This document shows, piece after piece, positions 35,781 through 45,400 of a stretch of DNA of 64,000 nucleotides. Both the position numbers and the translations under genes were made by a program. The stretch comes from Conexibacter arvalis (lineage in GTDB: Bacteria > Actinomycetota > Thermoleophilia > Solirubrobacterales > Solirubrobacteraceae): assembly GCF_014199525.1 (NCBI RefSeq), contig NZ_JACHNU010000001.1:744001-808000 (forward strand). Reading direction: 5' to 3'. The notes beneath the pieces were generated by a model. It did no database searches, was not told where the DNA came from, and was given only the letters and a program-made list of their open reading frames with translations. Within the stretch, counting starts at the first letter, position 1. Each line of letters begins with the position of its first letter.

Positions 35781-36283
35781 GTCGCGCCGCTGCGGAGACC
35801 GGGGGTGCGGACCAGCCGGATCGCGCTCAGCGGCGAGGTCCGCTCGACGTAGTAGCGGACCCCGTCGCGCCCCTCGATCGCCGTCACGGCCGCGTCCTGT
35901 CGGCGCCACGACAGCGCCCAGATGATCGCGAAGCCGGCGGCGATCGCGGCGATCTGCGGGAACAGGAACGCGAGGCCCGCGGCCGCCAGCGTGCAGGCGA
36001 GCAGCGGCCACAAGCGGTTGAGCAGCACGCGTCCGGGGCTCACCTCCGGCAGCGACTGGGACGATCTGGCGTCGGCGAGCAGCCGGGCGATCGGCGGCGT
36101 CGTCTCCGCTCTGCGGCCGAGCGCGACGCCGACGGCCCCGGCGAGCACCCACCAGCCGGCCGCGAACGGAACCAGCAGCGGGTCGTCGGCGCGGCTGGCG
36201 GCGAAGGCGGTGATCGCGGCCAGCAGCGTCGCGGCCGCCGCGCTCGTCATCACGGTCGCCTTGAGGAAGTCCGTGAAGCGCAT
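35768..36283 (-). CDS. Small membrane protein of unknown function
   Basis: A 171-residue protein with about four transmembrane segments in two hairpins (VMTSAAAATLLAAITAFAA, VPFAAGWWVLAGAVGVALG, LWPLLACTLAAAGLAFLF, AAIAAGFAIIWALSW), a cytoplasmic loop between them, and a C-terminal soluble tail. No family recognised. It starts 15 bp after the trehalose-phosphatase stop on the same strand, so they are probably one operon. Its 3' end overlaps the MACPF gene by 13 bp on the other strand. Confidence 0.7.
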   Translation of the reverse strand: MRFTDFLKATVMTSAAAATLLAAITAFAASRADDPLLVPFAAGWWVLAGAVGVALGRRAETTPPIARLLADARSSQSLPEVSPGRVLLNRLWPLLACTLAAAGLAFLFPQIAAIAAGFAIIWALSWRRQDAAVTAIEGRDGVRYYVERTSPLSAIRLVRTPGLRSGATQNW

Positions 36284-36298
36284 CTGGCGGCGCGGGGC

Positions 36299-37162
36299 TC
36301 AGCCGGCCGGCTGGGCGCCGCCGTCTCCGGCGTCGCCGCCGAGCAGCGCTTCCAACAGCGCCCGCACGCCGTCGGTCCCCTCGACCACGAGGTCGGCCTC
36401 GTCGGCCAGCTCCGTCGGCCCCTCGTCGGAGGCGGCGCAGACGCGCAGCGCGTGGCGCAGCTTCCCCTCGGCGAGCATCTCGCCGAGGCCGCGGAAGCCG
36501 TCGAGGTCGGTCACGTCGTCGCCGACGTACATCGCCGCGTCGAGCTCGGCGTCCTCGAGGAATCTCTGGATGCCGGCGCCCTTGTCCATCCGCACCGGCG
36601 GCCGCACCTCCAGCACCTTGCGGCCCCAGTGGGTGCGCAGGCCGCTCTGCTCGGCGCGGCCGGCGATCGTGTCGATCGCGGCGCGCGCGGCCTCCTCGTC
36701 GGGGGCGCCGCGCCAGTGGAAGGCGACGATCGAGCCCTTGTCCTCGATCCGCACCCGCAGGCGCCGCAGCTCGGCGTTGTCGGCCTCGCGCCCGAACGCC
36801 TGGATCCGCCTGCCCCAGTCGCGCACCGCCGGGTCGAGCACCGGCTCGACCGCGCCGGCCCGCAGCAGCTCCGTGCCGTGGCTGCCGAGATAGGAGATCG
36901 TCCCGATCGAGACGATCCGGCGGGCGTCGGAGGCGCGCCGTCCGCTGACGCAGGCGACGACCGCGTAGCGGCGCGCGATCTCGATCAGCAGCGTCCGCGT
37001 CGCCTCCGGCACGTGCGCGTCGTCGGCGTAGCGCACGATCGGCGCGAGCGTCCCGTCGATGTCGAGCAGGACCGCCGAGCGCGCCGGGTCGGCCCGCAGC
37101 GGCGCGAGCGCCTCGGCGAGCCGCGCGTCGGATGCGTCCGCCGTTGGTCTGGCGGGGGTCAC
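36299..37162 (-). CDS. otsB: Trehalose-6-phosphate phosphatase
   Basis: A 287-residue HAD-superfamily phosphatase making trehalose from trehalose 6-phosphate. Motif I is LLDIDGTLAPIV (about residues 32-43), followed by VSGRRASDARRIV, YLGSHGTELL, and the late motif AMYVGDDVTDLDGFRGL. The matching synthase otsA is not in the window. The start is GTG 37162, with CATACT 7 nt upstream and no SD, a leaderless arrangement. The membrane protein gene follows. Confidence 0.93.
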   Translation of the reverse strand: MTPARPTADASDARLAEALAPLRADPARSAVLLDIDGTLAPIVRYADDAHVPEATRTLLIEIARRYAVVACVSGRRASDARRIVSIGTISYLGSHGTELLRAGAVEPVLDPAVRDWGRRIQAFGREADNAELRRLRVRIEDKGSIVAFHWRGAPDEEAARAAIDTIAGRAEQSGLRTHWGRKVLEVRPPVRMDKGAGIQRFLEDAELDAAMYVGDDVTDLDGFRGLGEMLAEGKLRHALRVCAASDEGPTELADEADLVVEGTDGVRALLEALLGGDAGDGGAQPAG

Positions 37163-37270
37163 CCGCCCTAGTATGGCGACCCCGCTCGCGGGCCGCCGTT
37201 CGGGGGTCCGGGCTGCAACGAGGCTTTCATCGCGCGGGCGCGCGCGGCGGGCCGAAGCCGACGCGCGCCG

Positions 37271-37897
37271 TCAGCGGCAGCCGCGGCCGACGCCGCTGCG
37301 GGCGCCGAACGTCGCCGCGAACGTCGCCCGCGGCGGCGCGTCGGCGGCGCGCGGGACGGGAGCGCCCGGGACCGCGGCGACGCCGATCTCGCGGAAGCGG
37401 GCGCGGAGCATGTTCGCGCGGTGGCCGCTGCTGCGCATCCAGGCGCCGACGACCCACGCCGCGTCGCCGCCCCAGGCGAGGTTCTCGCCGAGCGTCCAGC
37501 GCGCCGGCGGCGGGGCGTAGCCGGTCGCGAGGATCCGCGCGTCGAAGGCGCGCCCGTCGGGCGAGGTGTGTGCGAAATAGCGCCGCCGCACCATGTCGCG
37601 GGCGTGCCCGGCGGCAGCGCGCTCGAGGCAGCGGTTGACACGCAGCGGCGGGAGATCGGAGCGCGTCCGCTCGCGGTTGACGAGGCACAGCAGCGCCCGC
37701 GCGGAGCGCGCCGCGCTCGCGGCCGTCGCCGGCACCGTGCGGGCCGCCGCGCAGGCGCCCTCCTGGACGGTGCGGGCCGGGGCGGCCCGTGCCGCGGCCG
37801 GCGCGGCAGCGAGGCAGGCGGCCGCGGCCAACCAGGTCGCGGCCGCGGGCGCCGCCGCCCGTCGGCGTGTTGCGGGTCTGCGTTTGGCATGCGGAAT
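37271..37897 (-). CDS. Secreted CAP (SCP/PR-1) domain protein with non-standard start
   Basis: About 208 residues: a basic N terminus (HAKRRPATRRR), a hydrophobic signal core (ATWLAAAACLAAAPAAARA), then a CAP domain with LCLVNRERTRSDLPPLRVN, HARDMVRRRYFAHTSPDG, GENLAWGG, and AWMRSSGHRANMLRARFREIG. CAP proteins are secreted and some act on cell walls or lipids. No ATG, GTG or TTG precedes the signal core in frame until TTG 38038. A good SD (GGGAGG) stands 7 nt before an in-frame ATT at 37897, so an AUU start is my best guess; the ATG at 37890 is out of frame. A frameshift is the alternative. Confidence 0.72.
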   Translation of the reverse strand: MPHAKRRPATRRRAAAPAAATWLAAAACLAAAPAAARAAPARTVQEGACAAARTVPATAASAARSARALLCLVNRERTRSDLPPLRVNRCLERAAAGHARDMVRRRYFAHTSPDGRAFDARILATGYAPPPARWTLGENLAWGGDAAWVVGAWMRSSGHRANMLRARFREIGVAAVPGAPVPRAADAPPRATFAATFGARSGVGRGCR

Positions 37898-38040
37898 CGT
37901 CCCACCTCCCGAGCGGTGGATTCGCCGTCTGCCTCCCTCGTGGCAACCGTGCCCCCGGACGGCGCCGCCCCTCCGACGGCGCGCGTCTTTGCACAGGATT
38001 GCTTCACCATTGGGGCTGCCCGGTCTGCCGCCGGGCAATC
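37898..38040 (-). promoter_or_regulatory. Structured 5' leader of the CAP-domain gene
   Basis: On the minus strand, GGATTGC pairs with GCAATCC around an inner CCCGG/CCGGG hairpin. Next, GTGC pairs with GCAC around a nested GACG/CGTC and GCGCCG/CGGCGC stem. Last, CACC/GGTG places the SD (GGGAGG) in a loop. Nested conserved-looking stems before a cell-wall-type gene suggest a riboswitch or thermosensor; cyclic-di-AMP leaders are common before such genes in Actinobacteria. I could not match a known consensus with certainty. The rest of the 356-bp gap (38041-38253) is GC-rich with no gene seen. Confidence 0.4.
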
Positions 38041-38253
38041 CCCGAACCTGCGGCCGCGGTCAGGGCGTCGAGCCGCTCGCCTCGCCGACACGCGCGACGC
38101 GCGGGAGGCGGCGGCCGCCGCCTCAGCGCTCGGCCGGGCGCTGCCCCAGCGGTCTGGGCGGCGGCGTCGCAGCCGATCGCCGCGTAGCCGCCGTCTCGCT
38201 ACGGCGCTCAGCGGCGCGCGGCGCGGCCGCGCGCCGGCCGAGCCGGCCGGCGC

Positions 38254-40050
38254 TCACAGCGCCAGCGCGCCAAGCACCTCTTCCCACCAGGAGCGCTCGG
38301 CGTCGCTGCGCGCGGCGCGCGCCTTGCGGCGGACCCACTGGGAGAGGAGCTGCTCGCGCCCGAGCGCGAGGACCGGGCCGGTGACGGCGAAGTAGCCGTC
38401 GTCGAGCAGGACGAGCGCGCCCGGCTGGTCGCGGCGCGTGCGGAGGCGGTCGACGACCTGGCGGCCGGCGACCTCCTGGACGCTGGTGGGGTCGCCGTCG
38501 GCCTCCTGCCACGGGCGCACGTGAAAGACCGGCGCGTGGCCCTCGGGGATCCGCCGCGGCCGCGGTCTCGGGCCGATCGGCCCCTGGCGCCAGCGCTCGA
38601 CCAGTCTGTTGATCGCCGGCAGCGCCTCGCGCCGGATCAGCACGTGGAGCCGGTCGCCGGCGCGGATTCTCGTCGAGCCGCGCGGCGGGACGGCCTGGTC
38701 GTCGCGCACGATCAGGTTGACGACCGCCTCGCGCGGCAGCTCCAGGTCGCGGATCCGCAGCCCGACGATTCTGTCGCTCGCGGCGACGCCGAACTCGACC
38801 GAGTCGGCGCCGAGCTGGCGGATCGTGCCGGTCTCCGACAGCGCGCTCGTCGCCAGCGGCGGCTCGTCGGCGGTCGCCTTCAGCTTGCGCGCGAGCGCCT
38901 CGAAGGTCGAGCCCTGGAGGACCGTCGACAGCAGCACCGCGAAGAAGACGATGTCGAAGAAGTCGGCGCTGCCCTGGACGCCGGCGAGCACCGGGAAGGT
39001 CGCGAGCACGACCGGCACCGCGCCGCGCAGGCCGGCCCAGCCGAGCACCGCGCGGTCGGCGAGGTCGAAGCCCGGCCCGCTCGCGACCAGCGCCGCGACC
39101 GGCCGCGCGACGAACGCCAGCATCAGCGCGAGCACCGTCCCCTCGATCCAGATGTCGCCGAACTGGCTCGGGAAGACGAGCAGGCCGAGCACGAGGAACA
39201 TCGACAGCTGCGCGACCCACGCCATCCCCTGGTGGAACGTCGTGATCGTGTGCTTGGCCGGGATGTGCGCGCTGCCGAGCGCGAGGCCGGCGAGGTAGAC
39301 GGCGAGGAAGCCCGACCCGTGCAGCGCGTCGGCGGCGCCGAAGGCGAGCGCCGCGGTCGCCAGCGAGGCGACCGGGTAGAGGCCGGGCGTCGCGAGCTGG
39401 AAGCGCTGGAACAGCTGGACGGCGCCGAGGCCGACGACGGCGCCGAGCACCGCGCCGATCCCGACCTCGACGACGAACAGCTCGAGCATGTCGAGCAGCC
39501 CGTAGTCGGGCTTCTCGATCCAGTCGATGAAGCCGACGACGAGCAGCACGGCGATCGGGTCGTTCATGCCGGCCTCGCCCTCGAGCGTGCGGCCGAGCTT
39601 CTTCTTCAGCGACGAGCCGCGCAGCAGCGCGAAGATCGCGGCGCCGTCGGTCGAGGAGACGATCGCGCCGAGCAGCAGCCCCTCCAGCAGCGTGAAGTCG
39701 AACAGCCACGTCGCCGCCAGGCCGCAGATCGCGGCGGTGATGAGCGTGCCGAAGAAGGCGAGGCTGACGACGTTGCGCAGCACCGGGCGGATCTCGCCGA
39801 AGCCGGCCGTCAGGCCGCCCTCGAACAGGATCAGCGCCAGCGCGATGATGCCGATCTCGCGCGCCAGGTCGTAGTCGGAGAAGTCGACCCAGCCGAGGCC
39901 GTCGGAGCCGACCGCCATGCCGATGCCGAGGAACAGGACCAGCGAGGGGAGCCGCAGGCGCCCCGCCAGCAGGGACGCCGCGATGCCGGCGAACAGCAGC
40001 GCACCCGCGATCAGGATGAGGTGGCCGTCCGCCATTGAGAACGGAACCAT
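38254..40050 (-). CDS. Potassium/proton antiporter, CPA1 (NhaP2-like) with TrkA-C domain
   Basis: A 598-residue membrane antiporter. About 12-13 helices fill residues 1-400, with the ND motif in EGEAGMNDPIAVLLVV (about 158-173) and GWAGLRGAVPVVLA further on. From about 425 a TrkA-C domain follows (GLRIRDLELPREAVVNLIVR, RIRAGDRLHVLIRRE), then a C-terminal CorC-like tail (AGRQVVDRLRTRRDQPGALVLLDDGYFAVTG). Likely K+ or Na+ efflux against protons, gated by nucleotide binding. The start may be ATG 40050 or ATG 40035; neither has a clear SD. It is divergent from the pentapeptide gene. Confidence 0.93.
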   Translation of the reverse strand: MVPFSMADGHLILIAGALLFAGIAASLLAGRLRLPSLVLFLGIGMAVGSDGLGWVDFSDYDLAREIGIIALALILFEGGLTAGFGEIRPVLRNVVSLAFFGTLITAAICGLAATWLFDFTLLEGLLLGAIVSSTDGAAIFALLRGSSLKKKLGRTLEGEAGMNDPIAVLLVVGFIDWIEKPDYGLLDMLELFVVEVGIGAVLGAVVGLGAVQLFQRFQLATPGLYPVASLATAALAFGAADALHGSGFLAVYLAGLALGSAHIPAKHTITTFHQGMAWVAQLSMFLVLGLLVFPSQFGDIWIEGTVLALMLAFVARPVAALVASGPGFDLADRAVLGWAGLRGAVPVVLATFPVLAGVQGSADFFDIVFFAVLLSTVLQGSTFEALARKLKATADEPPLATSALSETGTIRQLGADSVEFGVAASDRIVGLRIRDLELPREAVVNLIVRDDQAVPPRGSTRIRAGDRLHVLIRREALPAINRLVERWRQGPIGPRPRPRRIPEGHAPVFHVRPWQEADGDPTSVQEVAGRQVVDRLRTRRDQPGALVLLDDGYFAVTGPVLALGREQLLSQWVRRKARAARSDAERSWWEEVLGALAL

Positions 40051-40089
40051 TTCAAGCTACGCAACGATTTGCACTTAGCCTTCCGGCGC

Positions 40090-40650
40090 ATGCCTCCCGC
40101 CCCGCTTCCGCCACGCGCCCCTCGACAGCCGCTGAGCGACCTCGACCCCGCCCTCCTCGACGACGCGACGCTGAAGGAGGAGGGTCTGCGCGACCTCGTC
40201 CTCAGACATGCGAACCTCGCCAACAGGCGCGGCGTCAACGTGCTCGTCGAGCGGGTCCGGCTGACCGGCTGCCGGCTGACCGGCATCCAGCTCGCCGAGT
40301 CGAACGTGCGCGACCTCGCGGTCGCCGACAGCCGCGTCGACCTCGCCGCCTTCCGCATGTCGCGGCTGGAGCGGGTCGTCTTCCGCGGCTGCCAGCTGCA
40401 GGAGCTCGACCTCGTCGAGGCCGACCTGCGCTCGGTCGTCTTCGACGCCTGCGACCTCAGCGGCGCCGACTTCCGCAACGCCCGCTTCCAGCGCTGCGAG
40501 ATGCGCGGCTGCACGCTCACCGGCGCGCTCGGTATCGAGCGGCTGCGCGGCGTCTCGATGCCGTGGCCGGACCTCGTCGGCCTCGTCGGCGAGCTGGCGG
40601 CGGCGATCGGGATCGGGATCATCGATCCCGAGGAGGACGAGGCCGCCTGA
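40090..40650 (+). CDS. Pentapeptide-repeat protein
   Basis: A 186-residue protein with tandem A(D/N)LXX-type repeats: LRDLVLRHANLAN, VRLTGCRLTGIQLAESNVRDLAVADSRVDLAAFRMSR, then QELDLVEADLRSVVFDACDLSGADFRNARF. Such repeats form a square right-handed beta-helix, and some members mimic DNA (quinolone resistance). Function here is unknown. A hydrophobic helix (LVGLVGELAAAIGIGII) closes the repeat. ATG 40090 has TAGCCT 8 nt upstream, a leaderless arrangement; a TTG at 40069 is rejected. Confidence 0.85.
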   Translation: MPPAPLPPRAPRQPLSDLDPALLDDATLKEEGLRDLVLRHANLANRRGVNVLVERVRLTGCRLTGIQLAESNVRDLAVADSRVDLAAFRMSRLERVVFRGCQLQELDLVEADLRSVVFDACDLSGADFRNARFQRCEMRGCTLTGALGIERLRGVSMPWPDLVGLVGELAAAIGIGIIDPEEDEAA

Positions 40651-40664
40651 GCGCGGCGGGCGCG

Positions 40665-41546
40665 CTACGGGTGCAGCCCGTGCTCCAGCGCGCCCTTCAC
40701 GCTCGCGTCGAGCGCGTTGACGCGCGCGAGCGCCAGCGCCTCGGCAGAGCCGAAGCGGCGGCCGGGGGCGCTGTCGGGCCCGTGGTGGCTGAGCACGCAG
40801 TGCAGCAGCGCGATCCGCCGCTCGTCGCTCAGCTGCGGGATCCGCGCGGCGCGCTCCTCGATCATCCGCGCGCCGATCTGCACGTGGCCGAGCAGGCGGC
40901 CCTCCTCGGAGATCCCGAACTCGGCCCCGTAGGTGAACTCGCGCGTCTTGCCGAGGTCGTGGACGAGCGCGGCGGCGATCAGCAGGTCGGAGTCGAGCCG
41001 CACGTGCAGCTGGCAGGTCTCCTGCGCGAGCTGCGCGACCGCGACGGTGTGCTCCAGCAGGCCGCCGAGGTAGGCGTGGTGGCCGGCGCGGGTGCACGGC
41101 GCCCGCCGCCACGCGGCGCGCAGCTCGGCGTCGCCGACCAGCTCGGCGAGCAGCGCCCGCAGCCCCGGCTCGTAGACCTCGCGCGCGAAGTGCTCGAGGA
41201 AGCCGTCGAGCTCCTCCATGTCGCGGTAGGTGCTCGGCAGGAAGGCGGCCGGGTCGGCCTCGCCGTCGCGCGCTCTGGCGATCGCCCGCACCTCGATCTG
41301 CAGCTCGTCGCGGAAGCGCTCGACGCGGCCGGCGACGCGCACGAGCTCGCCGCGCTCGAAGCGGCCGGCGATCAGGTCGGCGTCTCTGAAGACGCGCGCC
41401 TGCACGGCGCCGGTGCGGTCGCGCAGCTCCAGCGCCAGATACGGCGTGCCGGCGCGGCTGACGAGCCGGTCCTTGCGGGTGCAGGCGAAGACGCCGTCGA
41501 CGTCGGTCGCGGGGCGCAGTGCGCTGACGGTCGGAGGTCCGGCCAC
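40665..41546 (-). CDS. YhaM-like 3'-5' exoribonuclease (OB fold + HD domain)
   Basis: A 293-residue protein. The N-terminal third is an OB fold (DGVFACTRKDRLVSRAGTPYLALELRDRTGAVQARVF, then ELVRVAGRVERF). The C-terminal half is an HD phosphohydrolase: GGLLEHTVAVAQLA, LLIAAALVHDLGKTREF, GHVQIGARMI, LHCVLSHHG. This layout is that of YhaM/CBF1-type exonucleases. The start is GTG 41546 with CATGAT 6 nt upstream and no SD. It stands only 27 bp from the divergent PAC2 gene start. Confidence 0.88.
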   Translation of the reverse strand: MAGPPTVSALRPATDVDGVFACTRKDRLVSRAGTPYLALELRDRTGAVQARVFRDADLIAGRFERGELVRVAGRVERFRDELQIEVRAIARARDGEADPAAFLPSTYRDMEELDGFLEHFAREVYEPGLRALLAELVGDAELRAAWRRAPCTRAGHHAYLGGLLEHTVAVAQLAQETCQLHVRLDSDLLIAAALVHDLGKTREFTYGAEFGISEEGRLLGHVQIGARMIEERAARIPQLSDERRIALLHCVLSHHGPDSAPGRRFGSAEALALARVNALDASVKGALEHGLHP

Positions 41547-41552
41547 CCGCTC

Positions 41553-41567
41553 ATCATGTACTACTTT
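41553..41567. promoter_or_regulatory. Interlocked divergent leaderless -10 elements
   Basis: CATGAT (minus strand, 41553-41558) lies 6 nt before the GTG of the exonuclease. TACTTT (plus strand, 41562-41567) lies 6 nt before the ATG of the PAC2 gene. Each promoter's -35 region would fall inside the other gene's coding sequence, so the two promoters probably exclude each other. Confidence 0.5.
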
Positions 41568-41573
41568 GGATCG

Positions 41574-42446
41574 ATGCAGCCACTGCGATGGGAACGCCGA
41601 CCCGACGGCCTTCGCGCCCCCGCCCTCGTCTGCGCCTTCAAGGGCTGGAACGACGCGGGGGACGCGGCGACGACGGCCCTCCAGTTCGTCGGCACCTCGC
41701 TCGGCGCGACCCGCTTCGCGACGATCGATCCGGAGGAGTTCTTCGACTTCCAGGCGACGCGGCCGCAGGTCAAGCTGGTCGAGGGGCTGACGCGCGAGAT
41801 CGAGTGGCCGGAGGTCGAGATCTACGAGGCGCGCGTCCCGCGCGCGCCGCGCGACCTGATCCTGATGACCGGCAGCGAGCCGTCGATGCGGTGGCGGACC
41901 TTCACCCAGCTCGTGCTCGACCTCGCCGAGGCGCTCGGCGTCCAGATGGTCGTCTCGCTCGGCGCGCTGCTCGCCGACGTCGCGCACTCGCGCCCGATCG
42001 GCATCACCGGCCTCGCCTCCGACCCGGCGCTGGTCGAGCGGCTGCAGATGACGCCGTCGAGCTACGAGGGCCCGACCGGCATCGTCGGCGTGCTGCAGGC
42101 CGCCTGCCAGAGAGCGGCGATCCCGTCCGCGAGCCTGTGGGCGTCGGTGCCGCACTACATCGCCTCCGCGCCGAACCCGAAGGCGGCGCTCGCGCTCGTG
42201 CGCAAGCTCGAAGGGCTGGTCGGGGTCTCGGTCGACGCCTCCGAGCTGGAGTCGGCCGCCGCCGACTACGAGCGCCAGGTCAACCTCGCGGTCCAGAGCG
42301 ATCCCGACGTGCAGGCGTTCGTCGAGCGGCTGGAGAAGGCCGCCGACGAGGAGGACGCGCCGCTGGACCCGACCGAGCTGCCCTCCGGCGACAGGCTCGC
42401 GTCCGACTTCATGCGCTTCCTCAAGCAGCGGGGCAGCGACCGCTAG
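41574..42446 (+). CDS. PAC2 family protein (proteasome assembly chaperone-like)
   Basis: A 290-residue PAC2-family protein. Typical segments are APALVCAFKGWNDAGDAATTALQFV (about residues 14-38), DFQATRPQVKLVEG, LILMTGSEPSMRW, GVQMVVSLGALLADVAHSRP, and GPTGIVGVLQAACQRAAIPSASLWASVPHYI. Actinobacterial homologues are linked to proteasome-bearing lineages; molecular function is unsettled. ATG 41574 has TACTTT 6 nt upstream; ATG 41556 (adding MYYFGS) is the alternative. Confidence 0.9.
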   Translation: MQPLRWERRPDGLRAPALVCAFKGWNDAGDAATTALQFVGTSLGATRFATIDPEEFFDFQATRPQVKLVEGLTREIEWPEVEIYEARVPRAPRDLILMTGSEPSMRWRTFTQLVLDLAEALGVQMVVSLGALLADVAHSRPIGITGLASDPALVERLQMTPSSYEGPTGIVGVLQAACQRAAIPSASLWASVPHYIASAPNPKAALALVRKLEGLVGVSVDASELESAAADYERQVNLAVQSDPDVQAFVERLEKAADEEDAPLDPTELPSGDRLASDFMRFLKQRGSDR

Positions 42447-42458
42447 CTGCCCGACCGC

Positions 42459-45400
42459 CTACCGCTCGGCGGCCGGGCAGACGAGGCGGTAGTCGCAGAT
42501 CCCGCAGGCCGCGAACGACGGCGTCGGCTCGAAGCCCTGCGAGAGGATCCCCTCGGCGACCTCGGTCGCGATCTCCTCGATCCAGTCGCGCGCGTCGTCG
42601 GCCCGCTCGACCGGCACCTTCGCGTCGTCGAGCACGTAGTAGTAGGCGCCGCGGGCGGCGTTCAGCTCCCACGCCTCGCGCGCCGCGACCGAGTACAGCG
42701 ACAGCTGCACGTCGTTCTCCAGCTGCGCCGCCGATCTGGGCGGGCCGGTCTTGTAGTCGATCAGCTCGAAGCCGCCCTCCGGCAGCTTGTCGACACGGTC
42801 GACGCGGCCGCGCAGCAGGTGCGGGCCGAGTCTGAAGGAGAACGCTCTCTCGAACGCGACCGGCTGCGCCGGCTCCTCCTGGAAGCGCTCGTGGTAGCGC
42901 GTCAGCGCCGCCGTCGCCTTGCCGCGCAGCTGGATCTCCTGCTCCGATCCGCCGAAGCCGCCGCGCCGCCAGCCGAACTCCAGCAGGCCCATCATCTCCG
43001 ACAGCGTCTGCGCCCCGCCCTGGGCGTGGAATCGCTCAAGCACCTGGTGGACGAGGATGCCGAAGCGCTGGTTGAGCGTCGGCTCCTGCGGGATCCGGAA
43101 GACGCGCGCGAACTTGTACTTCAGCGGGCAGGTGCGGTACGTGTCGATGTCGGAGGCGCTCAGCATCACGCCCTCGTTGCGCAGCGGCAGGAACGGCTCC
43201 AGCGACGGCTCCTCGCGCGCCGCGATCGCCGCCGCCCGCCGTCTGTCGTCGGCCTCGGCGTCGAGCAGCCAGTCGTCGAGCGGCGAGGAGGCGAGGATGT
43301 CGCGCTGCTCGCTCGTGATCGCCGACGCGAGCCGGGCGTTGACCTCGGCGAGCGCGTCGGCGACCGGCTGGTCCTGGGCGCGCTCGATCAGCGCGGCCAG
43401 CTTGACGACCTCCAGGTAGCGGACGATCGCGTGCGAGACGTCGAGGTCGGTGTCGAAGCGCAGCTCGCCGATCCGCGTGCCGGTCCGCTTGATCGTCTCC
43501 AGCAGCTCGTCGCGGAGGATCCGATAGGTCGAGTGGAGCGACTCGGCCGGGCCGAACAGCTCCTCGGCGCGCTCCTCCCAGACGCCGCCGACGGCGGCGC
43601 GGGCCTCCTCCGCGAACGGCGACGGCGGCTGGGCGGCGCCGCGGTCGCTCGCCTGCGGGTGGACGAGCACGAGCCGCCGCCGCGCGCGCGTCATCGCGAC
43701 GTGCAGCAGCCGCCGCATCTCGGCGACGTGCGCCTCGCGGTCGTCGACCTCGAGCCGCTCCTTCATCAGCTCCGGCGCGATCGGCTCCAGCGTGCGCGCG
43801 TGCGCGCCCGGCATCCCGGCGGCGTGGAGGCCGAGCACGAAGACGTGGTCGAACTCGAGCCCCTGCGCCGCGTGCATCGCCATCACCTGCACGCCGCGCA
43901 GGACGGCCGGCGGCGGCTCCTCCTGCTCGCGCAGCCCGGCCTCGGCGGCGGCCGCGATCGAGCGCGCGAACTCGCGCGGCGTCGCCTGCGGCTGGCGCTG
44001 GACGAAGGCGCTCGCCAGCTCGCCGAAGCGGGCCAGCCCGCGCAGCCGCTCGACGACCTCCGCCTGCGCGGTGAAGAGCTGCTGGCGGCGCAGCCCGAGC
44101 CGCTCGATCAGGCGGTGGACGTAGAGGTCCGGGCGCATCGTGTCGAGCGCCCCGACCGCCGATCTGTAGAGCGACAGGAACATGCGGATCCGATCGCGCG
44201 CCTCCGGCGGGATCTGCGGCGACTCGAGCGCGGCGGCGAGCGCGCCGACCATGTCGAGCTTGCGGCGGCGGGCGATCTGGGTGCAGCGGGCGAGGTCGAC
44301 CGAGCGCAGCTCGATCGGCGGCCGCGCCAGCGCGCGCACCACCGCCGGCGCGTCGGCCGGGTCGATCAGCAGCCGCAGCCAGGCGAGCAGGTCGCGCACC
44401 TCGGCGCGCTGGAAGAAGGCCGCCTCGCCGACGAGCCGATGGCCGACGGCGCGCTCCTCCAGCGCGACCGCGACCGCCTGTCCCTCGCGCGCGATCGAGC
44501 GCACGAGCACCGCGATCCGCTCCGGCGGCACGTCCTCGCGCCCGATCAGCCGCTCGACCTCGGCCGCGACCGCCTGCGCCTGCGCCCGCTCGTTCGCCGC
44601 GCGCCAGAAGGCGACCTCGCCGCCGAGCGGGCCGTCGAGCCGCTTCTCGATCCGGTCCTCCAGCGGCGCGACGACGGCGCAGGCGGCGTCGAGCACCCGC
44701 TGGGGGCAGCGGAACGAGTGCTCCAGCCGCACGACCGTCGCGTCGGGCAGCTCGGCGTGGAAGTCGCGCAGGTTCTTCGCCGCCGCGGCGCGGAAGCGGT
44801 GGATCGCCTGGTCGTCGTCGCCGGCGGCCGTCAGGTTGCCGTGCTCGGAGGCGAGCAGCCGCAGCAGCAGGCCGTGGGCGAAGTTCGGCTCCTGCACGTC
44901 GTCGACGAGCAGATGGCGGTAGCGGGCCGCGACGCGGGCGCGCACGTGCGGGTGGTCGCGCAGCAGCCTCAGCGCGCCGATCACGAGGTCGCCGCTGTCG
45001 AGCGCCCCCTGCTCGGCGAGCATGCGGTCGTGGGCGCGGTAGACCTCGGCGAACTCGCGCTCGCGCGCCCCGCGCGCTCGCTCGGCGTCGCTCGCCCCCT
45101 CCTCGACGCCCAGCCCCGCCGCCCAGGTGGCGTACTCCTCGGCGCCGATCAGCTCCTCCTTGAGGCGGTCGATCCGGCGCACGAAGCTGGCGACCAGCGC
45201 CGCCGGGTTGCCGCGGAAGTCGTGGCGGCGGATCGTCAGCTCGTCGATCCGCTCCAGCAGCATCGCGAGCCGGTCGGCGCGGCCGACGGCGACCGCGAAG
45301 GGATCGTGCGCGGCGGCCAGCGCCTCCTCGCGCAGCAGCCGCGCGCAGAAGCCCTCCAGCGTCGTCACGGCCAGCTCCTCGTAGGAGCGCTCGACCGCCT

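Noticed and set aside
37227-37994. Alternative frame over the CAP gene starting at ATG 37890 (MPNADPQHADG)
   Set aside because: It has an ATG but yields only Arg/Pro/Gly-rich sequence, whereas the neighbouring frame has the full CAP motifs.
37898-38040. Cobalamin or GEMM (cyclic-di-GMP-I) riboswitch in the CAP-gene leader
   Set aside because: Stems are present, but the B12 box and the GEMM GACGCAAAGCC-type core are not. Left as an unidentified structured leader.
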